Source of the DNA: CAKUIA01 sp044433115
Lineage (GTDB): Bacteria; Verrucomicrobiota; Verrucomicrobiia; Opitutales; Intestinicryptomonadaceae
Assembly (NCBI GenBank): GCA_044433115.1
Contig: JAWXTY010000002.1
Coordinates: forward strand, 62,001-126,000
DNA: 64,000 bases
Direction: 5' to 3'
The translations under genes and the position numbers were made by a program. This document shows, one piece after another, positions 7,691 to 15,008 of the stretch (the stretch's first letter is position 1; each line of letters starts with the position of its first letter). Below the pieces are notes generated by a model, which was not told the origin of the DNA, made no database searches, and was given only the letters and a program-made list of their open reading frames with translations.

Positions 7691-9550
7691 ATGAAGCTAA
7701 GGTTTGCATTAATATTATTCCTAAGTACTTTTGGCTTTCTTTGTGCAGAAAATGCACTGCCTGAATTAAAGGATAGCGAAATTCCTCAAAACGCTCAGGA
7801 GCTTTGGAAAGATATAGACCCAAGGGCTGAGCCTCTTGAGCCTGAAGTCTTAGAAGAGTGGGAAGAAGATGGCGTTATTCTTAAAGTTATGAGGATAAAT
7901 GTCGCAAAAGTTGGCGATAAATATCTCAAAGTTGCAGGCATATATGGCTACCCTAAGGGGGCAAAAAATTTGCCTGCATTGCTTCAAATACACGGGGGAG
8001 GTCAATATGCAAACGCAGCTGCTGTTATTACTAACGCTAAGCGTGGCTATGCAACATTTTCTCTCGCTTGGGCAGGCAGAATAACGTCGTCTAAATATAC
8101 AGTTAGGGCAGATAATATAAAGGCTTTTTGGGATAATGACACTCAAAACAAAAATTATAGAATTACGACTAATTGGCAAAATATAGATGCTTATCACGCC
8201 CCAGCTCGTTGGGGTAGGTCGTCGTCTACTATATCTGGCGATGAGCATAGCCTTGATAAGGTGGACTCCCCTCGTAATTCTATGTGGTTTTTGTGGACTT
8301 TGGCAGGGCGTAGAGCTTTGACTTTCTTGGAAGAACAACCGCAAGTAGACCCTGATAAACTTGGCGTATATGGACACTCAATGGGGGGCAAGCTCACTGT
8401 ATTAGTCGCAGGTAGCGATGACAGGCTAAAGGCTGCAGTTCCATCTTGTGGAGGGGTAAACACAGAGCCATCTAAGTCAGAATTATTCAAGGTAAGTTTA
8501 GATGACGATAATTATCTAAAAAACATAAATATCCCTATATTATTCATAAGTCCTGCAAACGACTTTAATGGGCATATAGACGACACTGCAAGAGCTATAG
8601 AGCAAGTTAAAACAAAGGATTGGCGTATCGTTTCTTCTCCTCATAGAAGCCACCAAGACGAGCCTCAAGGGGAAGTTGCATCCCTCTTGTTTTTTGATAA
8701 TTACTTAAAACAGTCCTTTAAATATCCAGAGACTCCTAAGCTAAATTTTCAAGAGTTTAAAATGTTTCGTAGCAATATGCTCTTTAGTTTAGATGTAGAT
8801 AAGCACAATGCTCAAAATATAAAGGAAGTCGATTTATATTACTCTTTTCAAGGCGATAGGGGCGATAGAGACTTAAACAAGCAAAGGTTTTGGCACTATG
8901 CTAAAATGAATAAAAATAAAGATGGCAAGTATGAAGTTGCCTTGCCTGATTTATTTAAAAAAGACAAGCCTTTGTGGGTATATGCAAATGTGATTTACGA
9001 CCTAAAAAAGGATTACACCTTTGCAGGGCATTACTACAGACTTAGCACTGCAAATAGCCTTGTTGTCTCTACTAAGTTGATGATGTTTGACGCTCCAGAT
9101 TTTGTGAAATTTGAGGATAATTCAAGCTCTAGCGTGATTTTAGATAGCACTCAAGAAAATTGGCATAAGGATTTTTATAGATACGACATAAATTCTTGGG
9201 ACTTGATGACTAATAAATTATCTGATAATTACTATCAAACAAGCGACACTTTGCTTATAGAAGTTGAGGCAAAAGAGGCGACAGGTTTTGTAATTGCCCT
9301 AGATACTTACGCCAAGGAAATCACTCTAAGTGCAAGCGACAAAGTGCAATCTATAAAGCTAAAGGCAGAGGATTTTAAAGATATTAACGGCGACTCGCTA
9401 AAGAGCTTTAAGGGGCTAAATAACCTAAAACTCGTCTCGGAACTCAAGATAAAGCCTAGCAGGAAAGACAAAGTAAAGACAACTATGACTTTGGGCAGTG
9501 CAAAAAATAAAAATGTAGCTCCTAACTTTAAGTTGATTAAGTTTTTGTGA
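7691..9550 (+). CDS. Secreted alpha/beta hydrolase, acetylxylan-esterase-like, paralogue 2
   Basis: 619 residues and clearly homologous along the whole length to the gene just upstream. Shared features are the signal peptide, the P-Q-N-A/P-K-N start of the mature region, the H-G-G-G loop, the nucleophile elbow G-H-S-M-G-G, the acid in S-P-A-N-D-F, a histidine in P-H-R-S-H-Q and the same C-terminal domain ending in F-K-L-I/V-K. Divergence is moderate and spread evenly, so the duplication is not recent. Both active sites look intact, which argues for different substrate preferences rather than redundancy. An AAGGA-type ribosome site lies just before its ATG. Family assignment as an esterase is firm at the superfamily level only. 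Confidence 0.8.
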   Translation: MKLRFALILFLSTFGFLCAENALPELKDSEIPQNAQELWKDIDPRAEPLEPEVLEEWEEDGVILKVMRINVAKVGDKYLKVAGIYGYPKGAKNLPALLQIHGGGQYANAAAVITNAKRGYATFSLAWAGRITSSKYTVRADNIKAFWDNDTQNKNYRITTNWQNIDAYHAPARWGRSSSTISGDEHSLDKVDSPRNSMWFLWTLAGRRALTFLEEQPQVDPDKLGVYGHSMGGKLTVLVAGSDDRLKAAVPSCGGVNTEPSKSELFKVSLDDDNYLKNINIPILFISPANDFNGHIDDTARAIEQVKTKDWRIVSSPHRSHQDEPQGEVASLLFFDNYLKQSFKYPETPKLNFQEFKMFRSNMLFSLDVDKHNAQNIKEVDLYYSFQGDRGDRDLNKQRFWHYAKMNKNKDGKYEVALPDLFKKDKPLWVYANVIYDLKKDYTFAGHYYRLSTANSLVVSTKLMMFDAPDFVKFEDNSSSSVILDSTQENWHKDFYRYDINSWDLMTNKLSDNYYQTSDTLLIEVEAKEATGFVIALDTYAKEITLSASDKVQSIKLKAEDFKDINGDSLKSFKGLNNLKLVSELKIKPSRKDKVKTTMTLGSAKNKNVAPNFKLIKFL

Positions 9551-9601
9551 AATCATTTAAAAGAAGCATTCCTTCGTATTTTTTTAGAGACAAAAAAAGG
9601 C

Positions 9602-9649
9602 TTGCTCTTTCTTTTCTCTTTTGCTCTAATTGGCTCTTATTTTTTATAA
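9602..9649 (+). promoter_or_regulatory. Two overlapping promoter-like motifs before the glycosyltransferase
   Basis: TTGCTC at 9602-9607 is followed after 17 bp by TCTAAT (9625-9630). A second TTGCTC at 9621-9626 is followed after 17 bp by TTATAA (9644-9649). The same TTGCTC and 17-bp spacing recurs before pgsA, pyrH and inside the repeat before ppk. Transcripts from here would have a leader of about 95 to 115 nt before the gene at 9753, in which nothing else was recognised. Confidence 0.4.
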
Positions 9650-9752
9650 GGATAAGCTAAATCTTAAGCTTAATCTTAATATATATGAATCGATTTTATT
9701 TTTGCTCGCTTTATATAATTAAAGCTCAAAAATGATTTCTATGGAGGATTTA

Positions 9753-10613
9753 ATGCCTAAAATATCTATAATTATACCTGTTTATAATGCAGATAAGTAT
9801 TTGTCTAAATGCTTAAGTTCTTTGTTGGGGCAATCATTTACAGATTGGGAGGCAATTTGTGTAAACGATGCAAGCACAGATAATTCTTTGGATATTTTGC
9901 AAGAATACGCAAAAAAAGACTCTCGTATTAAGCTTCTAATTCAAGATAATCAAGGGCAGTCGCAGGCTCGTAACAATGCTTTGAAAATTGCTCAGGGCGA
10001 TTATATAAGTTTCTTAGATGCTGACGATTGGATTAATGATGATTATTTGCAAGGGCTATATAATGCTATAATTGAACACGATGCTTGCATTGCTGTTTCT
10101 GTTGGTATACGTAAATATAAAAGCCACATTAGGTATAGAATTTATCACGACAAGCAAGCTGTTTTTGAGAATTTAGCTGACAAGATTAAGGCGTGTAATA
10201 TGCCTCATTCCTCTTATGTTTGGGGCAAGCTCTATAAGCGAGAATTGCTTGAAAATTTTGAATTTGCAAAGGGAATGTACTTTGAAGATATGATGTGGCT
10301 ACCTGAAGTCGTGCTTAAATCAAAGCTTTTAGTTGTTGTTCCCGAAGCTGTTTATTACTACAGGGCAAACCCAAATTCTATAGTTAAAACTGCCCCTTGT
10401 AATAAAAAGCAAGAGAACTTTTATAAGGCAAAAAAGTATACTATAGAATTTTTCAAAAAGCACAATTTGCCTCTACCTGAAAATTACGAAAAAATCACAA
10501 AGCGTCAGTGGAATTTCGCTGGCATATGCTGGTTTAAAATTAAAGAGCTAAAGGAAACTAAAACATACTATCTATTAGGCTTTATCCCTGTTTTTAAAAA
10601 GAGGTGCTTCTAA
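9753..10613 (+). CDS. Family 2 glycosyltransferase
   Basis: 286 residues with the GT-A fold of family GT2: the opening S-I-I-I-P-V-Y-N, the N-D-A-S-T-D nucleotide-binding motif, G-Q-S-Q-A-R-N-N-A, and the metal-binding D-A-D-D near residue 90. The C-terminus ends with the L-L-G-F-I-P-V-F-K-K tail often seen in LPS and capsule glycosyltransferases. It has no membrane segments, so it would act on the cytoplasmic face of the inner membrane. The start chosen is the ATG at 9753 because a strong GGAGG (9743-9747) lies 5 bp upstream. An ATG 21 bp earlier would put this site inside the coding region. It stands alone rather than in a sugar cluster; donor and acceptor are unknown. Confidence 0.88.
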   Translation: MPKISIIIPVYNADKYLSKCLSSLLGQSFTDWEAICVNDASTDNSLDILQEYAKKDSRIKLLIQDNQGQSQARNNALKIAQGDYISFLDADDWINDDYLQGLYNAIIEHDACIAVSVGIRKYKSHIRYRIYHDKQAVFENLADKIKACNMPHSSYVWGKLYKRELLENFEFAKGMYFEDMMWLPEVVLKSKLLVVVPEAVYYYRANPNSIVKTAPCNKKQENFYKAKKYTIEFFKKHNLPLPENYEKITKRQWNFAGICWFKIKELKETKTYYLLGFIPVFKKRCF

Positions 10614-10638
10614 AAATTGCTTCTAATTAGGCAAGCTC

Positions 10639-11391
10639 TTAAAAGATAACGGCAGTTTTGCTCTCTGTTTTTAGAATTTGGCAAGGGCAGTTGTATAGCT
10701 TAGATATTATATCTTCTTGCATAAATTCTTGGGGGCTTAGGCTAAAGGCTAGTTTTGCGTCGCTAATTCCAACTATCTTATCAGAGTATGTGTAGGCTAA
10801 GTTTGGGTCGTGCAAAATGGATATTACTGTACACTTTTTGCTTTGCAATTCCTTTGCTAATTTCATAATTAATATAGTGTGTTTTGGGTCTAAAGATGCA
10901 CTTGGCTCGTCTAAAAATAATATTTTGTCAGACATATCCTCAGCGTATATTTGTATTATAGCTCTAGCAAGTGATACCCTTCGCTTTTCGCCACCTGAAA
11001 GGCTTGTGTAGTCTCTATTTGCTAATTCTAAAATCTCGCATTTTTGCATAATTTCTTCTAAAAATTCGCTATTAGAATTATATCCAAAAAGCCCAAGAGC
11101 CACAACTTCTTTTACGCTATAACTAAAGTTAAGTTCGCTCTCTTGCTCTAGCACAGAGCGTATCTTTGCAAGCTCTAAACTTGAGTAGCTCTTTATATCT
11201 TTTTTAGCAATTTCCACAGAGCCACTATTTGCCTTTAAATATCCTGCAATAATTTTAATTAGCGTAGATTTGCCTATGCCATTTAAACCCAATATAGAAC
11301 AGAACTCGCCCCTTGCAATATTCATAGAAAAATTGCTAAGTATAGCTTTATCCTTAGTATAAGAAAAATTTATGTCCTTTAATTCTATCAT
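10639..11391 (-). CDS. ABC transporter ATPase, FecE/BtuD type (siderophore, haem or cobalamin uptake)
   Basis: 250 residues. The Walker A motif is G-L-N-G-I-G-K-S-T, the ABC signature is L-S-G-G-E-K-R-R, Walker B is I-L-F-L-D-E-P with the following S-A-S-L-D D-loop, and the switch histidine is in I-L-H-D. These place it in the iron-siderophore/cobalamin importer ATPases. It overlaps the upstream permease gene by 4 bp (ATGA), so the two are translationally coupled and form a transporter core. No periplasmic binding protein or TonB-dependent receptor gene is adjacent, so the substrate cannot be told from context. It ends 25 bp from the convergent glycosyltransferase. Confidence 0.88.
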   Translation of the reverse strand: MIELKDINFSYTKDKAILSNFSMNIARGEFCSILGLNGIGKSTLIKIIAGYLKANSGSVEIAKKDIKSYSSLELAKIRSVLEQESELNFSYSVKEVVALGLFGYNSNSEFLEEIMQKCEILELANRDYTSLSGGEKRRVSLARAIIQIYAEDMSDKILFLDEPSASLDPKHTILIMKLAKELQSKKCTVISILHDPNLAYTYSDKIVGISDAKLAFSLSPQEFMQEDIISKLYNCPCQILKTESKTAVIF

Positions 11392-12374
11392 CTTTTAGAT
11401 TTCAATATATATGCAAAAAATGGAGCCCCTATAAAGGCAGTAATAACGCCTATAGGTACAGGGTCTGTAGGGTTGTAGCCCCTTGAAATAATGTCTGCAA
11501 GCACTATCAAATTTGCCCCAGCTAAAGTAGATATAGGCAAGACTTTCCTATTGTCAGCTCCCACTATCATACGCACTATATGAGGAATAACAAGCCCCAC
11601 AAAGGATATAATCCCACACAATGCAACTGCTATTGCTGTCAAAGACGCAGCACTTCCTGCAAAGATAAACTGCATCTTTTTGACGTTTACCCCACTATAA
11701 TAAGCTTGTTGCTCACCTAAAAGCATTAAATTGAGCGTATTCGCCTTAAATATCATAAATAAAAATATGCAAATATTTATGACTAATGCAGGGATAATCT
11801 CTTGCCAACTCGCAAAGTTTAAACTCCCCAAAGACCAAAATATAAAGCCCCTCAATCCTATATCTCGCACTGTATACATAAAAAAGGCAACAACTGCCCC
11901 ACAAAATGCGTTTATGGCAATTCCTGCCAACAACAAAGATAAAGTCGAAGCCTTAGAGCCTTTAGTCCCTAGCATATACACGCAAAAGTAGGCTAGCATA
12001 CCAAAAATAAAGGCAAATATTTGTATGCCAAAACTAAATTGGCTAACTAAACTTATATATACTACAGCCCCCAAGGCTGCCCCAGAGGATACCCCAGTTA
12101 TAGATGGGTCTGCTAAGGGATTTCTAAACAAACTCTGCATTATAGCTCCAGCTAGTGCAAGCGATGAGCCAATCAAAATCGCCAATACTAAACGTGGAAC
12201 TCTTATCTGCCAAAGTATACTAGATATAGTCGCATCATCGCCTAAAAAGCAAAAAGCCCTAAGCACTTCTTGCCACTGCAAATTAGCCGACCCTAAAAAT
12301 ATAGATACCCCAGAGAGTATCACTAGCGACAAAAAAAGCCACGCACTTAATACTATGGCTTTGTTCCTAATCAT
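11388..12374 (-). CDS. FecCD/BtuC-type ABC transporter permease
   Basis: 328 residues with about nine or ten membrane helices, the usual architecture of the FecCD family. Family segments are visible: R-x-P-R-L near residue 50, the Q-S-L-F-R-N-P-L-A-D-P loop, G-V-S-S-G-A-A-L-G-A, and the C-terminal P-H-I-V-R coupling region. It would form a homodimer in the inner membrane with the adjacent ATPase to import a siderophore, haem or cobalamin. It begins 4 bp after the infA stop, so it may be read from the infA promoter, an odd partner for a nutrient importer. Binding protein and outer-membrane receptor must be encoded elsewhere. Confidence 0.88.
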   Translation of the reverse strand: MIRNKAIVLSAWLFLSLVILSGVSIFLGSANLQWQEVLRAFCFLGDDATISSILWQIRVPRLVLAILIGSSLALAGAIMQSLFRNPLADPSITGVSSGAALGAVVYISLVSQFSFGIQIFAFIFGMLAYFCVYMLGTKGSKASTLSLLLAGIAINAFCGAVVAFFMYTVRDIGLRGFIFWSLGSLNFASWQEIIPALVINICIFLFMIFKANTLNLMLLGEQQAYYSGVNVKKMQFIFAGSAASLTAIAVALCGIISFVGLVIPHIVRMIVGADNRKVLPISTLAGANLIVLADIISRGYNPTDPVPIGVITAFIGAPFFAYILKSKR

Positions 12375-12378
12375 TTAA

Positions 12379-12648
12379 TTATCGCCTTCTTGGACCAAAA
12401 CTTCTAACAGGTGCGTTCCTTGGAGCAGCATTGATGTTCTTCATACGATAAACAATCCTTGCCTTGTCGATGTCTTGAGGAGTCATCTCCATCTTTACTC
12501 TATCACCTGTAGTGAGCTTAATAAAGTGCTTACGCAACTTACCTGATATGTGTGCCAAAACTTGGTGCCCATTTTCTAATTCTACCCTAAACATTGTTCC
12601 AGGGAGAACTGATACTACTTTTCCTTCTACTTCTACGCAATCTGCCAT
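12379..12648 (-). CDS. infA: Translation initiation factor IF-1
   Basis: 89 residues. The S1-like OB fold of IF-1 covers residues 1 to about 72, with the typical E-x-E-G-K-V start, H-I-S-G-K-L-R-K-H/F, and G-D-R-V-K-M-E-M-T-P sequences. The C-terminus is about 17 residues longer than in E. coli and is rich in R and P. IF-1 binds the 30S A site during initiation with IF-2 and IF-3. It is divergent from tadA across an 86-bp gap and directly upstream of the transporter permease. The basic tail is the only deviation and could add RNA contacts; that is inference. Confidence 0.95.
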   Translation of the reverse strand: MADCVEVEGKVVSVLPGTMFRVELENGHQVLAHISGKLRKHFIKLTTGDRVKMEMTPQDIDKARIVYRMKNINAAPRNAPVRSFGPRRR

Positions 12649-12734
12649 ATTTATTTATTCATAATTATCGTTTTTATAATTTAAAGAAACTATTTGTGTT
12701 TTTTTCTTGCATAGAGTCAAGCATAAAGATTTAA

Positions 12735-13265
12735 ATGTATCAATTTTTTATGAAAAAGACTTTTCCTGATTGCCCATTTAGCCCAATTTACCCATCTGAA
12801 CTCAATAGAGATGATACTTACTTTATGTCTATTGCCTACAACGAAGCCCTAAAAGCTTGGAACTTAGGCGAAGTCCCAGTAGGGGCAGTGATTGCCCTAG
12901 ATGGAATGGTAATTGCAAAAGCATTTAATATGGTTGAACAAAATCAAGATGCCACTGCCCACGCCGAAATTATTGCAATAGGACAAGCCTCCTCCTTCCT
13001 CGAAGATTGGCGTCTAAACGAGTGTACCTTATACGTAACTAAAGAACCTTGCCCAATGTGCTCAGGTGCAAGCATTATGTCTCGCTTCGCTCGTGTAGTC
13101 TATGCAGTTCCAGACCCAAAAATGGGCTTCCTCGGAGGTGCTATAAACATAAACGAAGTCAACTCCCTAAACCACAAACTACAAATAACCCAAGGCACCC
13201 TCCAAGAAGAATGCACCCTCCTCCTAAGAACCTTCTTCCTCCTCAAACGAGAAGAAAATAAATAA
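12735..13265 (+). CDS. tadA: tRNA-specific adenosine deaminase
   Basis: 176 residues of the cytidine/deoxycytidylate deaminase fold. The zinc site is complete: H-A-E near residue 76 with the proton-shuttling glutamate, and P-C-P-M-C about 30 residues later. TadA converts A34 to inosine in the anticodon of tRNA-Arg(ACG). The N-terminus is about 25 residues longer than E. coli TadA. Two candidate ATGs exist, 12735 and 12750, and neither has a good ribosome site, so the exact start is uncertain. The gene stands alone, divergent from infA, and is followed at once by a strong hairpin terminator whose left arm overlaps its stop codon. Confidence 0.9.
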   Translation: MYQFFMKKTFPDCPFSPIYPSELNRDDTYFMSIAYNEALKAWNLGEVPVGAVIALDGMVIAKAFNMVEQNQDATAHAEIIAIGQASSFLEDWRLNECTLYVTKEPCPMCSGASIMSRFARVVYAVPDPKMGFLGGAININEVNSLNHKLQITQGTLQEECTLLLRTFFLLKREENK

Positions 13266-13284
13266 AAAGCTGGAACAGCTTTTT
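13264..13284 (+). terminator. Intrinsic terminator of tadA
   Basis: A perfect 9-bp stem (AAAAAGCTG / CAGCTTTTT) with a 3-nt GAA loop, ending in five T. The left arm shares two bases with the tadA stop codon. Just downstream the short phrase GTGGACAG recurs, giving further weak hairpins up to 13325. Confidence 0.75.
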
Positions 13285-13325
13285 ATTAGTGGACAGCTTT
13301 TTTAGTGGACAGTGGACAGTTGTCA

Positions 13326-13444
13326 GGGGCGAGATTGATTGTTATCTGTTGCAAAGCTGTACAGATTGTCAGGGCTACTCGCCCCGACACCTGAGGCAGG
13401 TGGCTTGCTCAGCCCCCTGCACCCCCGAGCAAGTGAGGCACTTG
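13326..13444 (+). repeat. Multi-hairpin repeat, copy A (divergent)
   Basis: Stem GGGGCGAG/CTCGCCCC (13326-13333 with 13378-13385) is followed by CACCTG-AGG-CAGGTG (13388-13402) and CAAGTG-AGG-CACTTG (13430-13444). The last hairpin and the next eight bases (ATACCAT and so on) are identical to those at 40665-40687. The AGG loop is kept while stem bases differ between the two adjacent hairpins. It lies downstream of a plus-strand gene, like the copies at 40603 and 63796. Confidence 0.6.
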
Positions 13445-13564
13445 ATACCATTGTTGTGTTAATCGCTGTTGTAGCTGTAGGTCTTTGTTTATTTGTTTAT
13501 TTTTTTAGTTGGCGTTTTTGCGTCGCTGTTGCAGTGTGGGCTTTGCTGTGTAAGGCAAAGCAGT

Positions 13565-13614
13565 GTTTGTTTCTTAAGTACAATTTATATATAAATTACA
13601 CTTAAGAAACAAAC
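13565..13614. repeat. 50-bp near-perfect palindrome
   Basis: Arms of 15 bp (GTTTGTTTCTTAAGT and its complement), then two mismatched pairs, then 8 further paired bases meeting at the centre with no loop (TATA|TATA). It could extrude as a cruciform or fold in RNA. No other copy of this sequence was seen, but a similar AT-rich palindrome closes the window at 63944-63990. Confidence 0.6.
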
Positions 13615-13645
13615 TGTGGCACATATTAAAAAATTTATCATCTGT

Positions 13646-13749
13646 GATTAAAGTTGCTCTAATTGACTTTCAGTCAAAGTCGTCGCAAATATCTATCGAT
13701 TAAAGTTGCTCTAATTGGCTTTCAGTCAAAGTCGTCGCAAATATCTATC
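13646..13749. repeat. 52-bp direct tandem duplication
   Basis: Two head-to-tail 52-bp units, 13646-13697 and 13698-13749, differ at a single position (A or G at unit base 21). The first eight bases of a third unit follow. Each unit contains a GACTTT/AAAGTC inverted pair. The near identity points to a recent duplication in non-coding DNA. Confidence 0.85.
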
Positions 13750-13792
13750 GATTAAAGATAAATCACAAATAGAAAATTCTTGCATTGAAACA

Positions 13793-13879
13793 AAGACACA
13801 AAAAAACTTTGCACCCTCAAGTGCAAAGCCTAAAATCTTAAATAGATTGTATATAATTCGAAAGAGATACTTCTCTTTC
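13793..13879 (-). repeat. Terminator-bearing repeat, inverted copy; probable dapF terminator
   Basis: Read on the minus strand this is almost identical over about 85 bp to 37152-37238: a GAAAGAGA/TCTCTTTC hairpin, an AT-rich spacer, then CTTTGCAC-TTGAGG-GTGCAAAG followed by seven T. The second hairpin plus T run (13828 down to 13800) is a good intrinsic terminator for minus-strand transcription coming from dapF. Only one substitution and a one-base T-run difference were found between the two copies. Confidence 0.75.
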
Positions 13880-13930
13880 GATGTGAAGGGAACACGAAAG
13901 TTTTGCAAAGCAAAAGCTTTTAGCTTAGCT

Positions 13931-14776
13931 TTAATCTTCTAATAATTCGTCGTCGGCTTCGTAAGTGCCAACACGAGTAGCAGGACCTACCATAACGATA
14001 TTGAAGTCAGGGTCTATATTTATGGAGAGGAGACCGCCTTGCATATGAACAGTTATGTCGCCATCGACGAGTCCGAGTTTGTATGCTACAGAAGCTGCTG
14101 CACTAGAGCTTGAGCCAGACGCTAGTGTATAGCCAGCACCACGTTCCCAGATTTCGATTTGGATATTGTTTCTATCTAGGACTTTAAGGAGTTGAACGTT
14201 GGTTCTGTTAGGGAATAGTTCTGTTTTGTTTTCGATTATGCTACCGATTTTGCAAGCTAGTTCTGCAGATATTTCCTGCATAGGAAGTACGCAGTGTGGG
14301 TTACCAACAGTTGCACAGCAGAAAGTATATTTTTCGCCTAAGATTTCAAATTCTTCATTTAGAACTTCACGAGAAGAGCCTACTACAGGGATTATGTCAG
14401 AGCTAAAGCTAACTTTACCCATTTCTACAGTAATTTTTTTGCCTTTTTCGCTAACAGTGCATTTAACAACGCCGCCGAGAGTTTCTACCGAAAATTCTTT
14501 ATCTTCTTGAACTAATTTAGAGTCGAAGAGGTAGCGAGCGAATATGCGTAAGCCATTGCCAGATTTTTCTGCTTCAGAAGCGTCTGGGTTATATATTCTT
14601 AGTTTAAAGTCAGCCACTTCAGATGGCATAGGTCCATATAGGATACCGTCTGAGCCTAAGCCAAAGTTACGATGGCAGTATCTAACAATGTCCTTATCCT
14701 TTGGAGGTGTTGGGCAATCTTTTACGTCCAAAACCAAGTAATCGTTTCCTAATGCGTGATATTTATAGTATTTCAT
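13931..14776 (-). CDS. dapF: Diaminopimelate epimerase homologue lacking both catalytic cysteines
   Basis: 281 residues with the DapF fold signature: K-Y-H-A-L-G-N-D-Y at the start, G-L-G-S-D-G near residue 40, and the two pseudo-symmetrical active-site loops. DapF interconverts LL- and meso-diaminopimelate for lysine and peptidoglycan using two cysteines. Here the first loop reads K-S-G-N-G-L-R with serine at residue 72 (codon at 14563-14561), and the second reads T-L-A-S-G-S-S with serine at residue 220 (codon at 14119-14117). Both are TCT, one base from the TGT cysteine codon. The rest of each loop, including the E-R-G-x-G motif, is intact. It is either a distinct DapF clade, an enzyme with altered chemistry, or a non-catalytic homologue. 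It is the only gene between two repeat regions. Confidence 0.8.
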   Translation of the reverse strand: MKYYKYHALGNDYLVLDVKDCPTPPKDKDIVRYCHRNFGLGSDGILYGPMPSEVADFKLRIYNPDASEAEKSGNGLRIFARYLFDSKLVQEDKEFSVETLGGVVKCTVSEKGKKITVEMGKVSFSSDIIPVVGSSREVLNEEFEILGEKYTFCCATVGNPHCVLPMQEISAELACKIGSIIENKTELFPNRTNVQLLKVLDRNNIQIEIWERGAGYTLASGSSSSAAASVAYKLGLVDGDITVHMQGGLLSINIDPDFNIVMVGPATRVGTYEADDELLED

Positions 14777-14794
14777 ATTGTTTATTTATATATT

Positions 14795-14998
14795 GGTGAG
14801 TTCTAAAAATTGGTTTTTTCAAGAAAGCAAAAACTTTGTTTTTGCACTAAGATAAGCTACAATTGCTCTTTTTAGCCTATTTTTGCTTGAATTTCCTTGT
14901 TTTTACCTTAAATAATTGCATTATTCGCCTTAAAAAACAAGAAAATTACGCTAAAAATAATCTTAAAAATAGCTAATTGCCAATTTTTAGAACTCACC
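14795..14998 (+). mobile_element. MITE-like inverted-repeat element, long copy 1 (204 bp)
   Basis: Ends are GGTGAGTTCTAAAAATTGG and its exact complement. The interior is an imperfect palindrome with its own GCAAAAAC/GTTTTTGC hairpin. It is about 97% identical to 41276-41479, same length, with about five differences. No open frame is inside. It fills the dapF-prfB interval and ends 10 bp from the prfB stop codon. It carries TTGCTC at 14863-14868, the promoter-like motif, facing the 3' end of prfB. Confidence 0.85.
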
Positions 14999-15008
14999 TT
15001 AAAGTCAA

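Larger units (their letters stand above)
13266..13930. other. Gene-free 665-bp region filled with hairpins and repeats
   Basis: No credible gene lies between tadA and dapF. Frames of 60 to 88 codons exist but run through hairpins and tandem repeats and match no family. The stretch holds, in order, the tadA terminator, a GC-rich multi-hairpin block, a 50-bp palindrome, a 52-bp tandem duplication and an inverted copy of a terminator-bearing repeat. Base composition of 13326-13450 is markedly richer in G and C than the surrounding genes. Confidence 0.7.

Noticed and set aside
11380..12378. A complete siderophore importer
   Set aside because: Only ATPase and permease are present; no binding protein or receptor gene is adjacent, so substrate and completeness cannot be claimed.
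13339..13605. An 88-codon plus-strand frame in the hairpin region after tadA
   Set aside because: It runs through the GC-rich hairpins and part of the 50-bp palindrome, has no ribosome site and an unnatural composition of repeated V, A and C. It is a by-product of repeat sequence.
13646..13749. CRISPR array
   Set aside because: Only two adjacent units with no spacers between them and no cas genes; it is a plain tandem duplication.
13715..13942. A 75-codon frame overlapping the tandem repeat and the dapF end
   Set aside because: It begins inside the duplication and crosses a terminator repeat; no family resemblance.
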